DNA of 64,000 bases from Labrenzia sp. VG12 (GCF_002237595.1 NZ_CP022529.1:372001-436000); one strand, 5' to 3'. Shown: positions 8,256-17,706, counted from the first letter of the stretch. The notes: generated by a model from the sequence alone, not told the origin. Numbers and translations are program-made.

Positions 8256-9839
8256 TTAGGATTTCTGGAACATGGCGAGCATGCGCCGGGTGACTAGGAA
8301 ACCGCCGAAGATGTTGATTCCGGCCATGAAGATGCTGAGCGCCGCGAGCAGGATCACCAGGAAGGAGCCGGAGCCGATCTGCATCAGGGCGCCGAGGATG
8401 ATGATCGAGGAAATCGCGTTGGTGATCGCCATGAGAGGGGTGTGCAGCGAGTGGCTGACATTCCAGATCACCTGGAAGCCAACGAACACGGCCAGCACAA
8501 AGACGATAAAGTGCTGCATGAAGCTTGCCGGCGCGACGAGGCCGACCAGGAACATCAGGAGGCCGCCGATGGCCAGCAGGGTGACTTGCTGCTTGGTCTG
8601 TGCCTTGAACGCGGCGACTTCCGCGGCGCGCTTTTCCTCTGGCGTCAGTTCCTTCGGCTTTTCCTTCGACTTTGCCGCGATGGCCTGCACCTTGGGCGGT
8701 GGGGGCGGGAAGGTGATCTCGCCCTTGTAGGTGACCGTGGCACCGCGGATGACGTCGTCTTCCATGTTGTGATTGAGCTGACCGTCCTTGTCAGGCGTCA
8801 GATCGGTCATCATGTGACGGATGTTGGTGGCATAGAGCGTCGACGACTGGCTTGCCATGCGCGAGGGGAAGTCGGTGTAGCCGATGATGGTGACGCCATT
8901 GTCGGTCACCACTTTCTTGTCCATTTCCGTGCCATCGACATTGCCACCCTTTTCAGCGGCAAGGTCAACGATCACCGAACCCGGCTTCATGGCCTTCACC
9001 ATGTCTTCCAGCCAGAGCTTCGGCGCTTCCCGGTTCGGGATCAGCGCGGTCGTGATGACGATGTCCATCTCCGGCGCCAGCTCGCGGAACTTGGCAAGCT
9101 GTGCTTCCCGGAACTCGGGCGAGGAGACGCTGGCATAGCCGCCGGATGCGGCGCCGTCCTGCTGTTCTTCCTCGAAATCCAGGTAGACGAATTCAGCGCC
9201 CATGGATTCGACCTGTTCGGCCACTTCCGGCCGGACGTCGAAGGCATAGGTGATGGCACCGAGGGAGGTTGATGTGCCGATGGCGGCAAGGCCGGCAACA
9301 CCGGCACCGACGACGAGCACCTTGGCCGGGGGCACCTTGCCGGCTGCCGTGATCTGGCCGGTGAAGAAGCGGCCGAAATTGTTGCCGGCCTCAATGACTG
9401 CGCGATAGCCGGCAATGTTGGCCATGGACGACAGGGCGTCCATTTTCTGGGCGCGGGAGATGCGCGGCACCATTTCCATGGCGATCACGTTGGCGCCGGC
9501 CGATTTCGCGGTCTCCATTCCGGTTTCGTTGCCACCCGGATTGAAGAAGGAGATCAGCGTCTTGCCTTCGGTCAGATAGCCCAGTTCCTTGTCGTCCGGC
9601 TGGCGCACCTTGGTGACAATATCGGCTTTTTTCCAGAGGCTCGGAGCCGTCTTGACGATCTCGACACCGGCTTCCTGATAGGCTTCGTCGGAAAATCCGG
9701 CTGCCTTGCCGGCTCCGCTCTGCACGATGCAGGCATATCCGAGTTTCTGGAGTTGCTTGGCGGACTCCGGGGTCATCGCCACGCGATTCTCGCCGGGGAA
9801 TGTTTCCTTCGGCGTGCCGATTATCAGGGCTTCTGGCAT
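8256..9839 (-). CDS. pntA: NAD(P) transhydrogenase subunit alpha (fused form)
   Basis: A 527-residue alpha subunit. The soluble NAD(H)-binding domain I has GAGVAGLAAIGT near residue 175. A proline-rich linker (PPPPP near residue 385) joins it to a membrane domain with about four helices. Many alphaproteobacteria split this protein into PntAA and PntAB; here it is one chain, as in E. coli. The ATG at 9839 is preferred over an upstream in-frame TTG because the family starts at the MPEALIIGTPKE-type strand and GGGAG lies just upstream. It is co-transcribed with pntB and supplies NADPH. Confidence 0.96.
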   Translation of the reverse strand: MPEALIIGTPKETFPGENRVAMTPESAKQLQKLGYACIVQSGAGKAAGFSDEAYQEAGVEIVKTAPSLWKKADIVTKVRQPDDKELGYLTEGKTLISFFNPGGNETGMETAKSAGANVIAMEMVPRISRAQKMDALSSMANIAGYRAVIEAGNNFGRFFTGQITAAGKVPPAKVLVVGAGVAGLAAIGTSTSLGAITYAFDVRPEVAEQVESMGAEFVYLDFEEEQQDGAASGGYASVSSPEFREAQLAKFRELAPEMDIVITTALIPNREAPKLWLEDMVKAMKPGSVIVDLAAEKGGNVDGTEMDKKVVTDNGVTIIGYTDFPSRMASQSSTLYATNIRHMMTDLTPDKDGQLNHNMEDDVIRGATVTYKGEITFPPPPPKVQAIAAKSKEKPKELTPEEKRAAEVAAFKAQTKQQVTLLAIGGLLMFLVGLVAPASFMQHFIVFVLAVFVGFQVIWNVSHSLHTPLMAITNAISSIIILGALMQIGSGSFLVILLAALSIFMAGINIFGGFLVTRRMLAMFQKS

Positions 9840-10135
9840 TCGTCGCTCCCACAAGGTGATGAGGAATTGGCCTCAAACGGAAGGCAAGCGACAGGTCCGG
9901 TGAAACGAATTTCCCCCGCAGCGCCCGCTCCCCCGCAAACGTGTAGCGAATTTAGAGACGAAAAAAATACTTATGACAAGGTGTGTTTGCTCTTAATTTG
10001 CACGGTATTACCGCACTGCACCCTGAGAGCAGCCCGAAATAAATATCAATGGCGGGGCGCAATTCGCGCGTCGGATTCTGAAGGGATTGGAGTTGCTGAG
10101 CCGGAATACTCGCAAACGCTCCGGAATTAGTAATT

Positions 10136-10154
10136 TTTACCCCCTGGGGGTAAA
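10136..10154. promoter_or_regulatory. Perfect palindrome TTTACCCCCTGGGGGTAAA
   Basis: Nine-base arms flank a single central T. The TACCCCC/GGGGGTA core resembles operators of CsoR/RcnR/FrmR-type (DUF156) repressors. It lies about 300 bp upstream of pntA and about 85 bp after the YghU gene. No such repressor is encoded in this window, so the regulator and target are inferred. Confidence 0.45.
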
Positions 10155-10197
10155 TAGTTGGATCAAATGCCTAATTTTTAATCGTGTGAACATTTTG

Positions 10198-10229
10198 GGA
10201 GACGGGCGGCAAAGCGACCGCCCATCTCC
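10198..10229 (-). terminator. Hairpin downstream of the YghU-type gene
   Basis: A 12-bp stem with one mismatch (10198-10209 with 10218-10229) lies just beyond the stop codon on the minus strand. The tail is only weakly T-rich, so termination may be inefficient. Confidence 0.45.
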
Positions 10230-10237
10230 AACTGAAA

Positions 10238-11107
10238 TTATTCTGCCGCGTTTTCCACGGCTGCCTTGGCATCCAGATCTGCGGCGTCATGACGCTCCGG
10301 AACCTGTTCGTGATCCTCGCCCCAGGTCTTGTTGACCTTGCGCCCGCGGATAACGGCCGGGCGGGCATCGATCTTTTCGGCCCACGCAAGCAGGTTCTTG
10401 TATTCGTGGACCGACAGGAACTCGGCTGCGTCATAAGCGCGGCCAAGCACCATGCCGCCATACCAGGGGAAGATCGCCATGTCGGCGATGGAATAGTCAT
10501 CACCGGCAATATAGGGGCGGTCCGCCAGAGCAGTGTCGAGCACATGCAGCTGGCGTTTCGTTTCCATGGCGAAGCGGTCGATCGGATATTCGAACTTCTC
10601 CGGCGCGTAAGCATAGAAATGGCCGAAGCCACCGCCGAGATAAGGAGCCGAGCCCATCTGCCAGAACAGCCAGTTGAGCGTTTCCGTCCGCTTGGCTGGA
10701 TCTTTTGGCAGGAACTCTCCGAATTTTTCGGCGAGGTAAAGAAGGATGGAACCGGATTCAAAGACGCGGGTCGGTGTTTCTGTGGACCGGTCAACAAGCG
10801 CCGGGATCTTGGAATTCGGATTGGCACCGACAAAGCCGCTGGAGAACTGATCGCCTTCACCGATCTTGATCAGCCAGGCATCATACTCGGCGTCCTTGTG
10901 CCCGAGCGCCAGCAGTTCTTCCAGCATGATCGTGACCTTGACGCCGTTGGGCGTAGCCAGGGAATAGAGTTGCAGCGGATGTTTGCCGACCGGGAGATCC
11001 TTCTCGTGTGTCGCCCCGGAAACCGGACGGTTGATGCTGGCCCACTGGCCTCCGCTGGGTTCTTCCCAGGTCCAGACTTTCGGCGGTGTGTAGGTTGGAT
11101 CGCTCAT
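10238..11107 (-). CDS. yghU: YghU-type glutathione S-transferase / disulfide-bond reductase
   Basis: A 289-residue cytosolic thioredoxin-fold protein of the Nu-class. The N-terminal extension KVWTWEEPSGGQWASINRP is characteristic of YghU/YfcG-like proteins. The thioredoxin domain runs from about residue 45 (LYSLATPNGVKVTIMLEE) and includes the glutathione-site NPNSKIPALVDRS, followed by the all-helical domain. Such proteins reduce disulfides using two bound glutathione molecules. GGAGA precedes the ATG. It follows pntAB in the genome order on the same strand but has its own upstream gap, so shared expression is uncertain. Family assignment is strong. Confidence 0.88.
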   Translation of the reverse strand: MSDPTYTPPKVWTWEEPSGGQWASINRPVSGATHEKDLPVGKHPLQLYSLATPNGVKVTIMLEELLALGHKDAEYDAWLIKIGEGDQFSSGFVGANPNSKIPALVDRSTETPTRVFESGSILLYLAEKFGEFLPKDPAKRTETLNWLFWQMGSAPYLGGGFGHFYAYAPEKFEYPIDRFAMETKRQLHVLDTALADRPYIAGDDYSIADMAIFPWYGGMVLGRAYDAAEFLSVHEYKNLLAWAEKIDARPAVIRGRKVNKTWGEDHEQVPERHDAADLDAKAAVENAAE

Positions 11108-11251
11108 GGGCGGGTCTCCGCAAGACTATTCATGGATCAGATGCATGGATGGAGTGCAGACTGACCTGATCCATCGCAATCTTACGATCAAATAGGTTGG
11201 CCGGGAGCATTTGTTAAGGGCAATCCTGCAATTTCTTCAGATTGCCGCGGA

Positions 11252-12526
11252 TTATACCAACAAGGCTTCTTCGAAGGGGAACTCGGACAAGAGATCAACC
11301 CCCGTCTCCGTGATGAGAACCTGCTGTTCCAGCTTGACGCCTTCCCTGCCGCCGTCTTCGCCGATGAAGCTTTCCACACAAAGTGTCATGCCCGGCTCGA
11401 TGGTGCCGTCATATCCTGCATCCGGAAAATCTCCGTGGTGATAGAGGTAGGGGTATTCGCCTGTCATGCCGCAGCCATGGGCTGAAAGATAGTAGCGGTG
11501 GGCATAGTATTTGTCCGGAATGTCCCAGGCCCGGTCGGCATAATCGCGGAAACTCATGCCGGGTTTCAGGATGCCCATATTGTGGTGCACCTGCTCATGG
11601 GCAACCTTGTAGAGTTCCTTCTGAAGATCCGTAGGCTGATCGGGACCGGAATGGAACGTGCGCGAGAAATCGGCATAGTAGCCGTGGCAGCCAACGACAT
11701 CCGTGTCGAGCGCGATCAGTTCATTGGCTCCGATGACATTGTCAGAGGTCTCCTGGAACCAGGGATTGGTGCGTGCGCCGGCATTCAGCAGCCGGGTTTC
11801 GACGTAATCCCCGTTCTGCTCGATGATGGACTTGTGCAGAACCGACCAGAGTTCGGCTTCGGTCAGTCCGGGGCGGATTGCGGCGCGCAGCTTGCCAACC
11901 CCGATTTCCGTGGCGCGCAGCGAGGCGATCACGCATTTCATCTCTTCGGGAGACTTGATTGCCCGAGCCCTTTCGACCGGCTGCTGGGCATCGACAACGT
12001 GAAGGCCTGCCTCTTTCAACGCGATCGCTGCGCCAGCGTTGAGACGTTCCACGCCGACCACGGCCCGGGTTTCGCCGGTCAGCTCCCGGATCGTATCGGC
12101 CATCTCTGCGGCCCATGCGCGTTCCCGGTCCGCTATGTGCGGACCGGCAGCTACGAAACTGGCAGTTCTGGAGGGGCGGACTTCATCGACCGTTTCAAAA
12201 CCTTCACCGAGATGCAGGCAACCGGTAAACTCGAACAGGATCGCTCGGGTCTGTGTCATCAGCAGGTAGCGCGACGGCGCGTTGCGCATGGAGAAGACCT
12301 GCATGTTGCGTGTCCCGGTCGCGTAGCGGATGTTGACGGGATCCGACAGGATGACGGCATCGACCTCGTATTCTGCCATTTGCTGACGCACCCGCGTCTG
12401 CCTGTAGCCACGCACGGCGACGAGATCGATATCGTCATTGGCCGGAGCCCGGTCCAGTTGCGCCAGTCCATCAAGATCACTGCGCTCTGCATGCCAGTCC
12501 AGTTCAGCCATCTGAAAGTGCTCCAT
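11252..12526 (-). CDS. M24-fold metalloenzyme, DddP-like
   Basis: A 424-residue protein with the creatinase/aminopeptidase P fold. The closest family I recognise is the DMSP lyase DddP: NIRYATG...NMQ near the N-terminus, ETRLL.AG.RTNPWFQE in the middle, and a two-metal site formed by DTD, a following YADFSR, HGCG, LCVE and KLEQQVLIT, so all six metal ligands appear present. The position matching DddP Asp377, proposed as catalytic base, appears to be Gly (HGCGMTG), while the tyrosine five residues before the His is kept. DMSP cleavage is therefore uncertain; a peptidase or other hydrolase remains possible. The start is the ATG with AAAGGA upstream. It is divergent from a LysR regulator 78 bases away. 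Confidence 0.7.
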   Translation of the reverse strand: MEHFQMAELDWHAERSDLDGLAQLDRAPANDDIDLVAVRGYRQTRVRQQMAEYEVDAVILSDPVNIRYATGTRNMQVFSMRNAPSRYLLMTQTRAILFEFTGCLHLGEGFETVDEVRPSRTASFVAAGPHIADRERAWAAEMADTIRELTGETRAVVGVERLNAGAAIALKEAGLHVVDAQQPVERARAIKSPEEMKCVIASLRATEIGVGKLRAAIRPGLTEAELWSVLHKSIIEQNGDYVETRLLNAGARTNPWFQETSDNVIGANELIALDTDVVGCHGYYADFSRTFHSGPDQPTDLQKELYKVAHEQVHHNMGILKPGMSFRDYADRAWDIPDKYYAHRYYLSAHGCGMTGEYPYLYHHGDFPDAGYDGTIEPGMTLCVESFIGEDGGREGVKLEQQVLITETGVDLLSEFPFEEALLV

Positions 12527-12604
12527 TGTCCTTTCAGGAATGATGACAGGTCCTGTAGATCTTGGAACAATTGAAAAAGTCCGGAATTGAGATAACTTTC
12601 TGGA
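12527..12604. promoter_or_regulatory. Divergent promoter region with an 11-bp palindrome
   Basis: The 78-base gap between the M24 gene and the LysR gene holds ACAGGTCCTGT (12546-12556), a perfect palindrome around a central T. A LysR protein commonly binds such a shared region, so this is a candidate operator. Confidence 0.4.
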
Positions 12605-13492
12605 ATGTATGGTTTTCGGAAATCCTTGCCGCCACTCGACACGCTGGTCTTTTTTGAAGCCGCCATGCGGCATCAGAGTTTCACTGATGCGGCCGATGAG
12701 TTGTTTGTGACCCAGGCAGCGGTCAGCAAACGTATTCGGCGGCTGGAGGATTGGCTCGGCGTGGAGCTGTTCGAAAGGGCCGGGCGCCGCCTGGTGCCGA
12801 CGGAAGCGGGCCTTTATCTCGCCGACAAGGCCGGCATGACGCTCGACTATCTCGATCAGGCGCTGCGCGCACTCAAGGTGCCCAGCCAGCCCGTTGTCCG
12901 GATCGCCTCCGTCACGGCATTGGCAGCCTTCTGGCTGCAGCCGAAGCTGAAGGAATTTGCGCTGTCGGATGAGGCCTGTCTGTTCAACCTGTCGACCGTG
13001 GATGATTTAGGCGACCTGCTGCGATCCGAGCACGATCTTGTCGTTCTCCATGGCGATGGCCGGTTTCCGGGATGGACATCCGAGTTGCTGTTTGAGGAAG
13101 TTGTCGTCCCGGTCGGCGCGCCCGACGTCATTTCGGCCATTCAGACAGGGGATGACGACGCGCCGACGCCGTTGCTTCATTACCCGCGCCTGGCACCGAA
13201 CTGGATTGACTGGCCGGGATGGATCCAGCGCAGCGGGCGCAGTGAGTTCCTGTCCTGGCCGAGGCAGGATTGCACCAGCTACAACCAGTCCATCGGACGG
13301 GCGCTGAAAGGGCAGGGGCTCGCGCTAGGGGGGCTGCCATTGCTTCACGAAGAGATCGCCGCGGGCGATCTTGTCCCGCTCAGCCAGGGTGAGCTTGCCA
13401 CCGGCAAAGGCTATTTCATCGCCTGGCCGGAAAGCCGTCCGCTCAGCGCGGAGGCTGAGCGGATGAAAAAGGTCTTGCTGGGAAGCAGCTGA
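12605..13492 (+). CDS. LysR-family transcriptional regulator (GcvA-like)
   Basis: A 295-residue regulator. The winged HTH spans about residues 10-70 (AMRHQSFTDAADELFVTQAA, then VSKRIRRLEDWLG). The LPPLDTLVFFEAA opening is typical of the GcvA/DsdC-like branch. A periplasmic-binding-protein-like effector domain follows. It is divergent from the M24 enzyme gene, so that gene is its likeliest target. It converges on the UspA gene with only three bases between the stops. Confidence 0.9.
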   Translation: MYGFRKSLPPLDTLVFFEAAMRHQSFTDAADELFVTQAAVSKRIRRLEDWLGVELFERAGRRLVPTEAGLYLADKAGMTLDYLDQALRALKVPSQPVVRIASVTALAAFWLQPKLKEFALSDEACLFNLSTVDDLGDLLRSEHDLVVLHGDGRFPGWTSELLFEEVVVPVGAPDVISAIQTGDDDAPTPLLHYPRLAPNWIDWPGWIQRSGRSEFLSWPRQDCTSYNQSIGRALKGQGLALGGLPLLHEEIAAGDLVPLSQGELATGKGYFIAWPESRPLSAEAERMKKVLLGSS

Positions 13493-13495
13493 GGG

Positions 13496-13927
13496 TCAGT
13501 CCCGCACCACGTAAACCGACGCCTTGGAGTGTCGCACGACCCGTGCCGCGTTGGGCCCGAGCAGGTATTCACTGAGGTGCGGCTGATGCGCGCCGATCAC
13601 GATCAGATCGGCTCCGGTCTTTTTGGCAACCTCCAGGATCTCTTCGTAGATCGAACCTGTTGTCACAAGATGGCGGACATCCTTGTTGCGCTCGTCTCCC
13701 AGAACGCTGGAGACCTTGGCGATCAGTTTCTCCCGCGTCTGCTCAACCATCTGGCCCTGGAAATTTTCCTCGAAATAGGAGGCGACCAGATTGATGCCGG
13801 CGCTCGGCACAACGGTGATGACATCCAGCTGGGCATTGTCCAGCTGGGCCAGTTTGTCCGCCATTTTCAGGACCTTGGTGTCATGGTCCTGCTGAACGTC
13901 GACGGCGCACAATACGGACTTGATCAT
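13496..13927 (-). CDS. UspA-family universal stress protein
   Basis: A 143-residue single-domain USP. It starts MIKSVLCAVDVQ and ends with the nucleotide-binding signature region GAHQPHLSEYLLGPNAARVVRHS, so it probably binds ATP. The ATG overlaps the TRAP permease stop by ATGA, meaning it is translated with the transporter. This recalls TeaD, a USP that regulates the TeaABC ectoine TRAP transporter. By analogy it may modulate this transporter; that is inference. Confidence 0.88.
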   Translation of the reverse strand: MIKSVLCAVDVQQDHDTKVLKMADKLAQLDNAQLDVITVVPSAGINLVASYFEENFQGQMVEQTREKLIAKVSSVLGDERNKDVRHLVTTGSIYEEILEVAKKTGADLIVIGAHQPHLSEYLLGPNAARVVRHSKASVYVVRD

Positions 13928-16560
13928 GCCATTGCTCCTTCTTCGCGGGTGGCACGACCTGCACGGGCGCGCTGCAGCATGTAGACCAGTGCCAAGAGAA
14001 GAAGGCCTGGAATGAAGATCAGCTCCTTGGGCAACTGGTCTGCCTTCACCTGAGCCTGGGTGATGATCACCGGCTCATCGCCATAGAAGTCGAAGTTGCC
14101 CAGCTGTTCGAAGTAGGGTGTTCCGGGGAAGGGCTCTTCCAGTTTCAGGACACCGTCTTCATCCAGCGTGGTCAGACCGAGCGCCGTCAGGCGTGCTTCA
14201 CCTCCCGATTCAGACCCCGGATTGATCAGGATGCGGGTCTCCGCGTTGCTGCCCGTGTCGAAGTCCGGACCGCTGATGACCAGCCGGATCTCGGTGCCGG
14301 CGGGAGCCTCGCCGACGGTCTGCACGAATTGGGCAGGCCCCACCGTTTCAAACGGCGGCTGGATCTGGTTCATGAAGAAATCCGGACGGAACAGCACGAA
14401 GGAGATCAGCACCAGGGCAATGCTTTCGTAGATCCGGCTCTTGGTCACGAAATAGCCCATGGTGCCGGCAGTGAACACCAATATGGCGATCGTCGAGACA
14501 ATGAAGACCAATATGCCCTGCGTGAGCGTGACGTCGATCAGGAGCAGGTCCGTGTTGAAGATGAACACGAAGGGCAGGGCAACTGTGCGCAGCGAATAGA
14601 AAAAGGCGGTAAAGCCCGTCTTGATCGCGTCACCGCCCGACACCGCCGCCGCCGCGAATGACGCTAGCCCCACGGGTGGTGTCACATCCGCCATGATCCC
14701 GAAATAGAAGACGAACAGGTGCACGGCGATCAGCGGCACAATCAGGCCGGACTGGGCACCAAGTTCAACCACGACACCGGCCATCAGCGACGAGACAACA
14801 ATGTAGTTGGCCGTTGTTGGCAGACCCATGCCGAGCACGAGCGACAGGATGCCGACAAAGATCAGCATCAGGATCAGGTTGCCGCCTGAAACGAACTCGA
14901 CCAGGTCGGCCATCACCTGACCGATGCCGGTCAGGGTCACGGTGCCGACGATCACGCCGGCGGTCGCGGTGGCAAGACCGATGCCGATCATGTTGCGGGC
15001 ACCGTCGATCATGCCGTGAACGAGATCGTTGACCCCGGCCTTGAAGGCTTCGAAGGTTTCGCTTTCCCCGCGGAAGACCGCCTTGATCGGCCGCTGGGTC
15101 AGAAGGATCACGAAGAGCAGGGCAGTTGCCCAGAAGGCCGAAAGCCCCGGAGATTTCTGCTCGATCATCAGGAAGTAGACGAGCACGACGATCGGCAACA
15201 GATAGTAGAGGCCGGTCTTGTAGATCTCCGAAATTTCCGGAAGCGTGATGTCCTTGGCATTCGGATCATCCGGATGCAGGTCATCTGCCGTGGAAGCGAG
15301 CTTCAGGAGCGCCAGGTAGGCGAGGAAAACCAGAGCTGCCAGAACCCAGGAAGCACCGTCCGGCACCAGGGCAACGATCCAGCCGATCGGGTACTGGATG
15401 CCGTAGCAGAGCACCGCGAAACCGGCGAAGAAGAAGAACATGCCGAGAACCGTGCGCAGCGTGGAAACGGTCTTGTGGCCGATGGTCGGCATGTTCCGTT
15501 TCACCGCTTCAAGGTGCACGATATAGACCAGCGCGATGTAGGAGATCACGGCCGGCAGGAAGGCATGGGTGATGACGTCGACATAGGAAATGCCGACATA
15601 TTCCACCATCAGGAAGGCCGCAGCTCCCATGACCGGCGGCATGATCTGGCCATTGACCGACGACGCCACCTCGACGGAACCGGCCTGTTCGGAGGAGAAA
15701 CCGACCCGCTTCATCAGCGGGATGGTGAAGGTGCCGGTGGTGACCACGTTGGCGATGGACGACCCGGAAATCAGGCCGGTCGCCGCGGAACCGACGACGG
15801 CGGCCTTGGCCGGGCCGCCTTTCAGGTGACCGAGCGCGCCGAACGCCATCTTGATGAAGTAGTTGCCGGCGCCGGCCTTGTCGAGCAGGGCACCGAACAG
15901 AACGAACAGGAAGACGAATTTGGTCGAGACGCCAAGCGCAATGCCGAAGACGCCTTCCGACGTGATCCACATGTGGCTCATGGCTTTTTGAAGGGACGCG
16001 CCTTTCCAGCGGATGACTTCCGGCACCCAGGGGGAGGAGCCGAAGAAGACGTAGAGCAGGAAGACGGAGGCGACGATGGCCATGGCCGGACCGAGTGCAC
16101 GGCGCGCAGCTTCAAACAGGACAATGATGCCCGCGAGCGCAAACCACTTGTCGGTGTGATCGGCCAGACCGCCATTGTCGACGATCTTTTGGTAGAAGAA
16201 GAACCCGTAAAGCGCGATGAAGGCGCCAAACAGGGCAAGGACCCAGTCCTGGATCGGAATGTGATGGCGAGGGCTGCTTTTCAGCGCCGGGTAGGCCATG
16301 AAGGCCAGGAACATCGCGAAAGCGAGGTGGAATTGCCGGCTGTTGTTGATCAGATCCGATGGCAGCACGTAGTAGACGATGGGGGAGGCGAGCAGGACCT
16401 GAAAACAGGACCAGACCAGAGCGACGGTCGCGATCAAAAGGCCGACACTGCCGGCCGGATTTCTGGATCCGGAATCTGAGGCGGCTACGAGTTCCTGAAG
16501 TTCTTCTTCAGACAGGCCCTTGCGCTGATCCTGCGCGACAGGCTGGTTTTGGTCAGACAT
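13924..16560 (-). CDS. TRAP transporter fused permease (4TM+12TM)
   Basis: An 878-residue inner-membrane protein that fuses the small (DctQ-like) and large (DctM-like) TRAP permease subunits, as is typical of TAXI systems. About 20 hydrophobic helices are visible. The large-subunit signatures include GSSIANVVTTGTFTIPLMKR and GMGLPTTANYIVVSSL. A C-terminal soluble stretch of about 100 residues follows helix-rich sequence, then a final helix (LIFIPGLLLLALVYML). The start MSDQNQPV is supported by GGGGGAA upstream; the longer ORF is rejected. It uses an ion gradient with the TAXI binding protein at 16738. Substrate unknown. Confidence 0.93.
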   Translation of the reverse strand: MSDQNQPVAQDQRKGLSEEELQELVAASDSGSRNPAGSVGLLIATVALVWSCFQVLLASPIVYYVLPSDLINNSRQFHLAFAMFLAFMAYPALKSSPRHHIPIQDWVLALFGAFIALYGFFFYQKIVDNGGLADHTDKWFALAGIIVLFEAARRALGPAMAIVASVFLLYVFFGSSPWVPEVIRWKGASLQKAMSHMWITSEGVFGIALGVSTKFVFLFVLFGALLDKAGAGNYFIKMAFGALGHLKGGPAKAAVVGSAATGLISGSSIANVVTTGTFTIPLMKRVGFSSEQAGSVEVASSVNGQIMPPVMGAAAFLMVEYVGISYVDVITHAFLPAVISYIALVYIVHLEAVKRNMPTIGHKTVSTLRTVLGMFFFFAGFAVLCYGIQYPIGWIVALVPDGASWVLAALVFLAYLALLKLASTADDLHPDDPNAKDITLPEISEIYKTGLYYLLPIVVLVYFLMIEQKSPGLSAFWATALLFVILLTQRPIKAVFRGESETFEAFKAGVNDLVHGMIDGARNMIGIGLATATAGVIVGTVTLTGIGQVMADLVEFVSGGNLILMLIFVGILSLVLGMGLPTTANYIVVSSLMAGVVVELGAQSGLIVPLIAVHLFVFYFGIMADVTPPVGLASFAAAAVSGGDAIKTGFTAFFYSLRTVALPFVFIFNTDLLLIDVTLTQGILVFIVSTIAILVFTAGTMGYFVTKSRIYESIALVLISFVLFRPDFFMNQIQPPFETVGPAQFVQTVGEAPAGTEIRLVISGPDFDTGSNAETRILINPGSESGGEARLTALGLTTLDEDGVLKLEEPFPGTPYFEQLGNFDFYGDEPVIITQAQVKADQLPKELIFIPGLLLLALVYMLQRARAGRATREEGAMA

Positions 16561-16698
16561 GAATTTCCCCCGGTTTCCGGCAGAGAAACAGCGCCGGTAC
16601 TGTGCGGTTTTGCCCGGACGGCAGGTTCCGTCAGAACAGATTGTCAATGAAAAGAAGCGATCGAACCCAAGGAAGGTGGCAGGGCTGCCGCAATAGAA

Positions 16699-16723
16699 CG
16701 GGCCCGGAAATCATCCGGGCCCG
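16699..16723 (-). terminator. Intercistronic hairpin after the TAXI binding-protein gene
   Basis: A perfect 9-bp GC stem (16699-16707 with 16715-16723) lies between the binding-protein gene and the permease gene, with TTCTATT after it on the minus strand. It probably lowers permease expression relative to the binding protein. Confidence 0.5.
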
Positions 16724-16737
16724 CCAGTTGAAAGAGC

Positions 16738-17706
16738 TTAGTTGATCCAGCCCTGTTCTTTGTAGTACTTCGCCGCGCCCGGATGCAGCGGAGCGGACAG
16801 GCCGTCAGCGACCATCTCTTCCGGCTTCAGGTTGGCAAATGCCGGATGCAGCTTCTTGAAGGCATCGAAGTTTTCGAAGACGGACTTGACCAGCGTGTAG
16901 ACGGTGTCGTCGGCAACTTTCGCAGAAGTGATGAAGGTTGCACCGACGCCGAAGGTGTTGGTGTCGCCGTCATTGCCGCGATACATGCCGCCCGGAATGG
17001 TGGCTGTGCGGTAGTAGCTGTTGTCGTTGACCAGCTTGTCGACAGCGTCGCCGCCAACATTCACCAGCACGCTGTCACAGGCCGTGGTGGCTTCCTGGAT
17101 GGAACCGGACGGGTGGCCGACGGTGTAGACCATGGCGTCGATCTGGTTGTCGCAGAGTGCAGCGGACTGCTCGGCGGCCTTCAGCTCGGTTGCCTGGGTG
17201 AAGTCGTCGGTGGTCCAGCCCATGGATTCCATCAGGACTTCCATGGTGCCGCGCTGACCGGAACCCGGGTTGCCGATGTTGACGCGCTTGCCCTTCAGGT
17301 CTTCAAAGTTCTTGATGCCGCTGTCGGCACGGGCAACCACGGTGAACGGCTCCGGATGTACGGAGAACACGGCGCGCAGGTCTTCGAACTTGCCCTTGTC
17401 CTCGAACTTGGACGTGCCGTTATAGGCATGGTACTGCCAGTCGGACTGGGCCACACCGAATTCCAGCTCGCCTTCACGAACAGTGTTGATGTTGTAGACC
17501 GAGCCACCGGTGGATTCGACCGAGCAGCGGATGCCGTGGTCTTTACGGCCCTTGTTCACCAGACGGCAGATCGCACCACCCGTCGGATAGTAGACGCCCG
17601 TCACACCACCGGTACCGATGGTGATGAACTCCTCCGCGGAGGCTGCGCCGGTGAATGCGATGCTGGTCGCCAGGACGGCGCCTGCAAGGTTCAGTTTCAT
17701 CATCAT
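16738..17706 (-). CDS. TAXI-family TRAP transporter solute-binding protein
   Basis: A 322-residue periplasmic protein with signal peptide (LNLAGAVLATSIAFTGAASA). The mature start ITIGTGGVTGVYYPTGGAIC is the diagnostic TAXI motif. Three consecutive ATGs (17706, 17703, 17700) are possible starts; the first is given, with AGGGAAG upstream. It pairs with the fused permease downstream. TAXI proteins bind organic acids or amino acids such as glutamate; the ligand here cannot be deduced. An RpiR-type regulator lies immediately upstream on the same strand. Confidence 0.92.
   Translation of the reverse strand: MMMKLNLAGAVLATSIAFTGAASAEEFITIGTGGVTGVYYPTGGAICRLVNKGRKDHGIRCSVESTGGSVYNINTVREGELEFGVAQSDWQYHAYNGTSKFEDKGKFEDLRAVFSVHPEPFTVVARADSGIKNFEDLKGKRVNIGNPGSGQRGTMEVLMESMGWTTDDFTQATELKAAEQSAALCDNQIDAMVYTVGHPSGSIQEATTACDSVLVNVGGDAVDKLVNDNSYYRTATIPGGMYRGNDGDTNTFGVGATFITSAKVADDTVYTLVKSVFENFDAFKKLHPAFANLKPEEMVADGLSAPLHPGAAKYYKEQGWIN

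Larger units (their letters stand above)
9840..10237. other. Non-coding region upstream of pntA
   Basis: These 398 bases are more AT-rich than the flanking genes. They contain the presumptive pntA promoter, a perfect CsoR-like palindrome at 10136-10154 and a hairpin downstream of the YghU gene. I see no gene. Confidence 0.6.

Noticed and set aside
11252..12526. Naming the M24 protein dddP
   Set aside because: The residue matching the proposed catalytic Asp is Gly, so the activity cannot be assumed.
15016..16479. 487-residue plus-strand frame
   Set aside because: It is antisense to the fused TRAP permease and is highly charged, as antisense frames in GC-rich DNA are.
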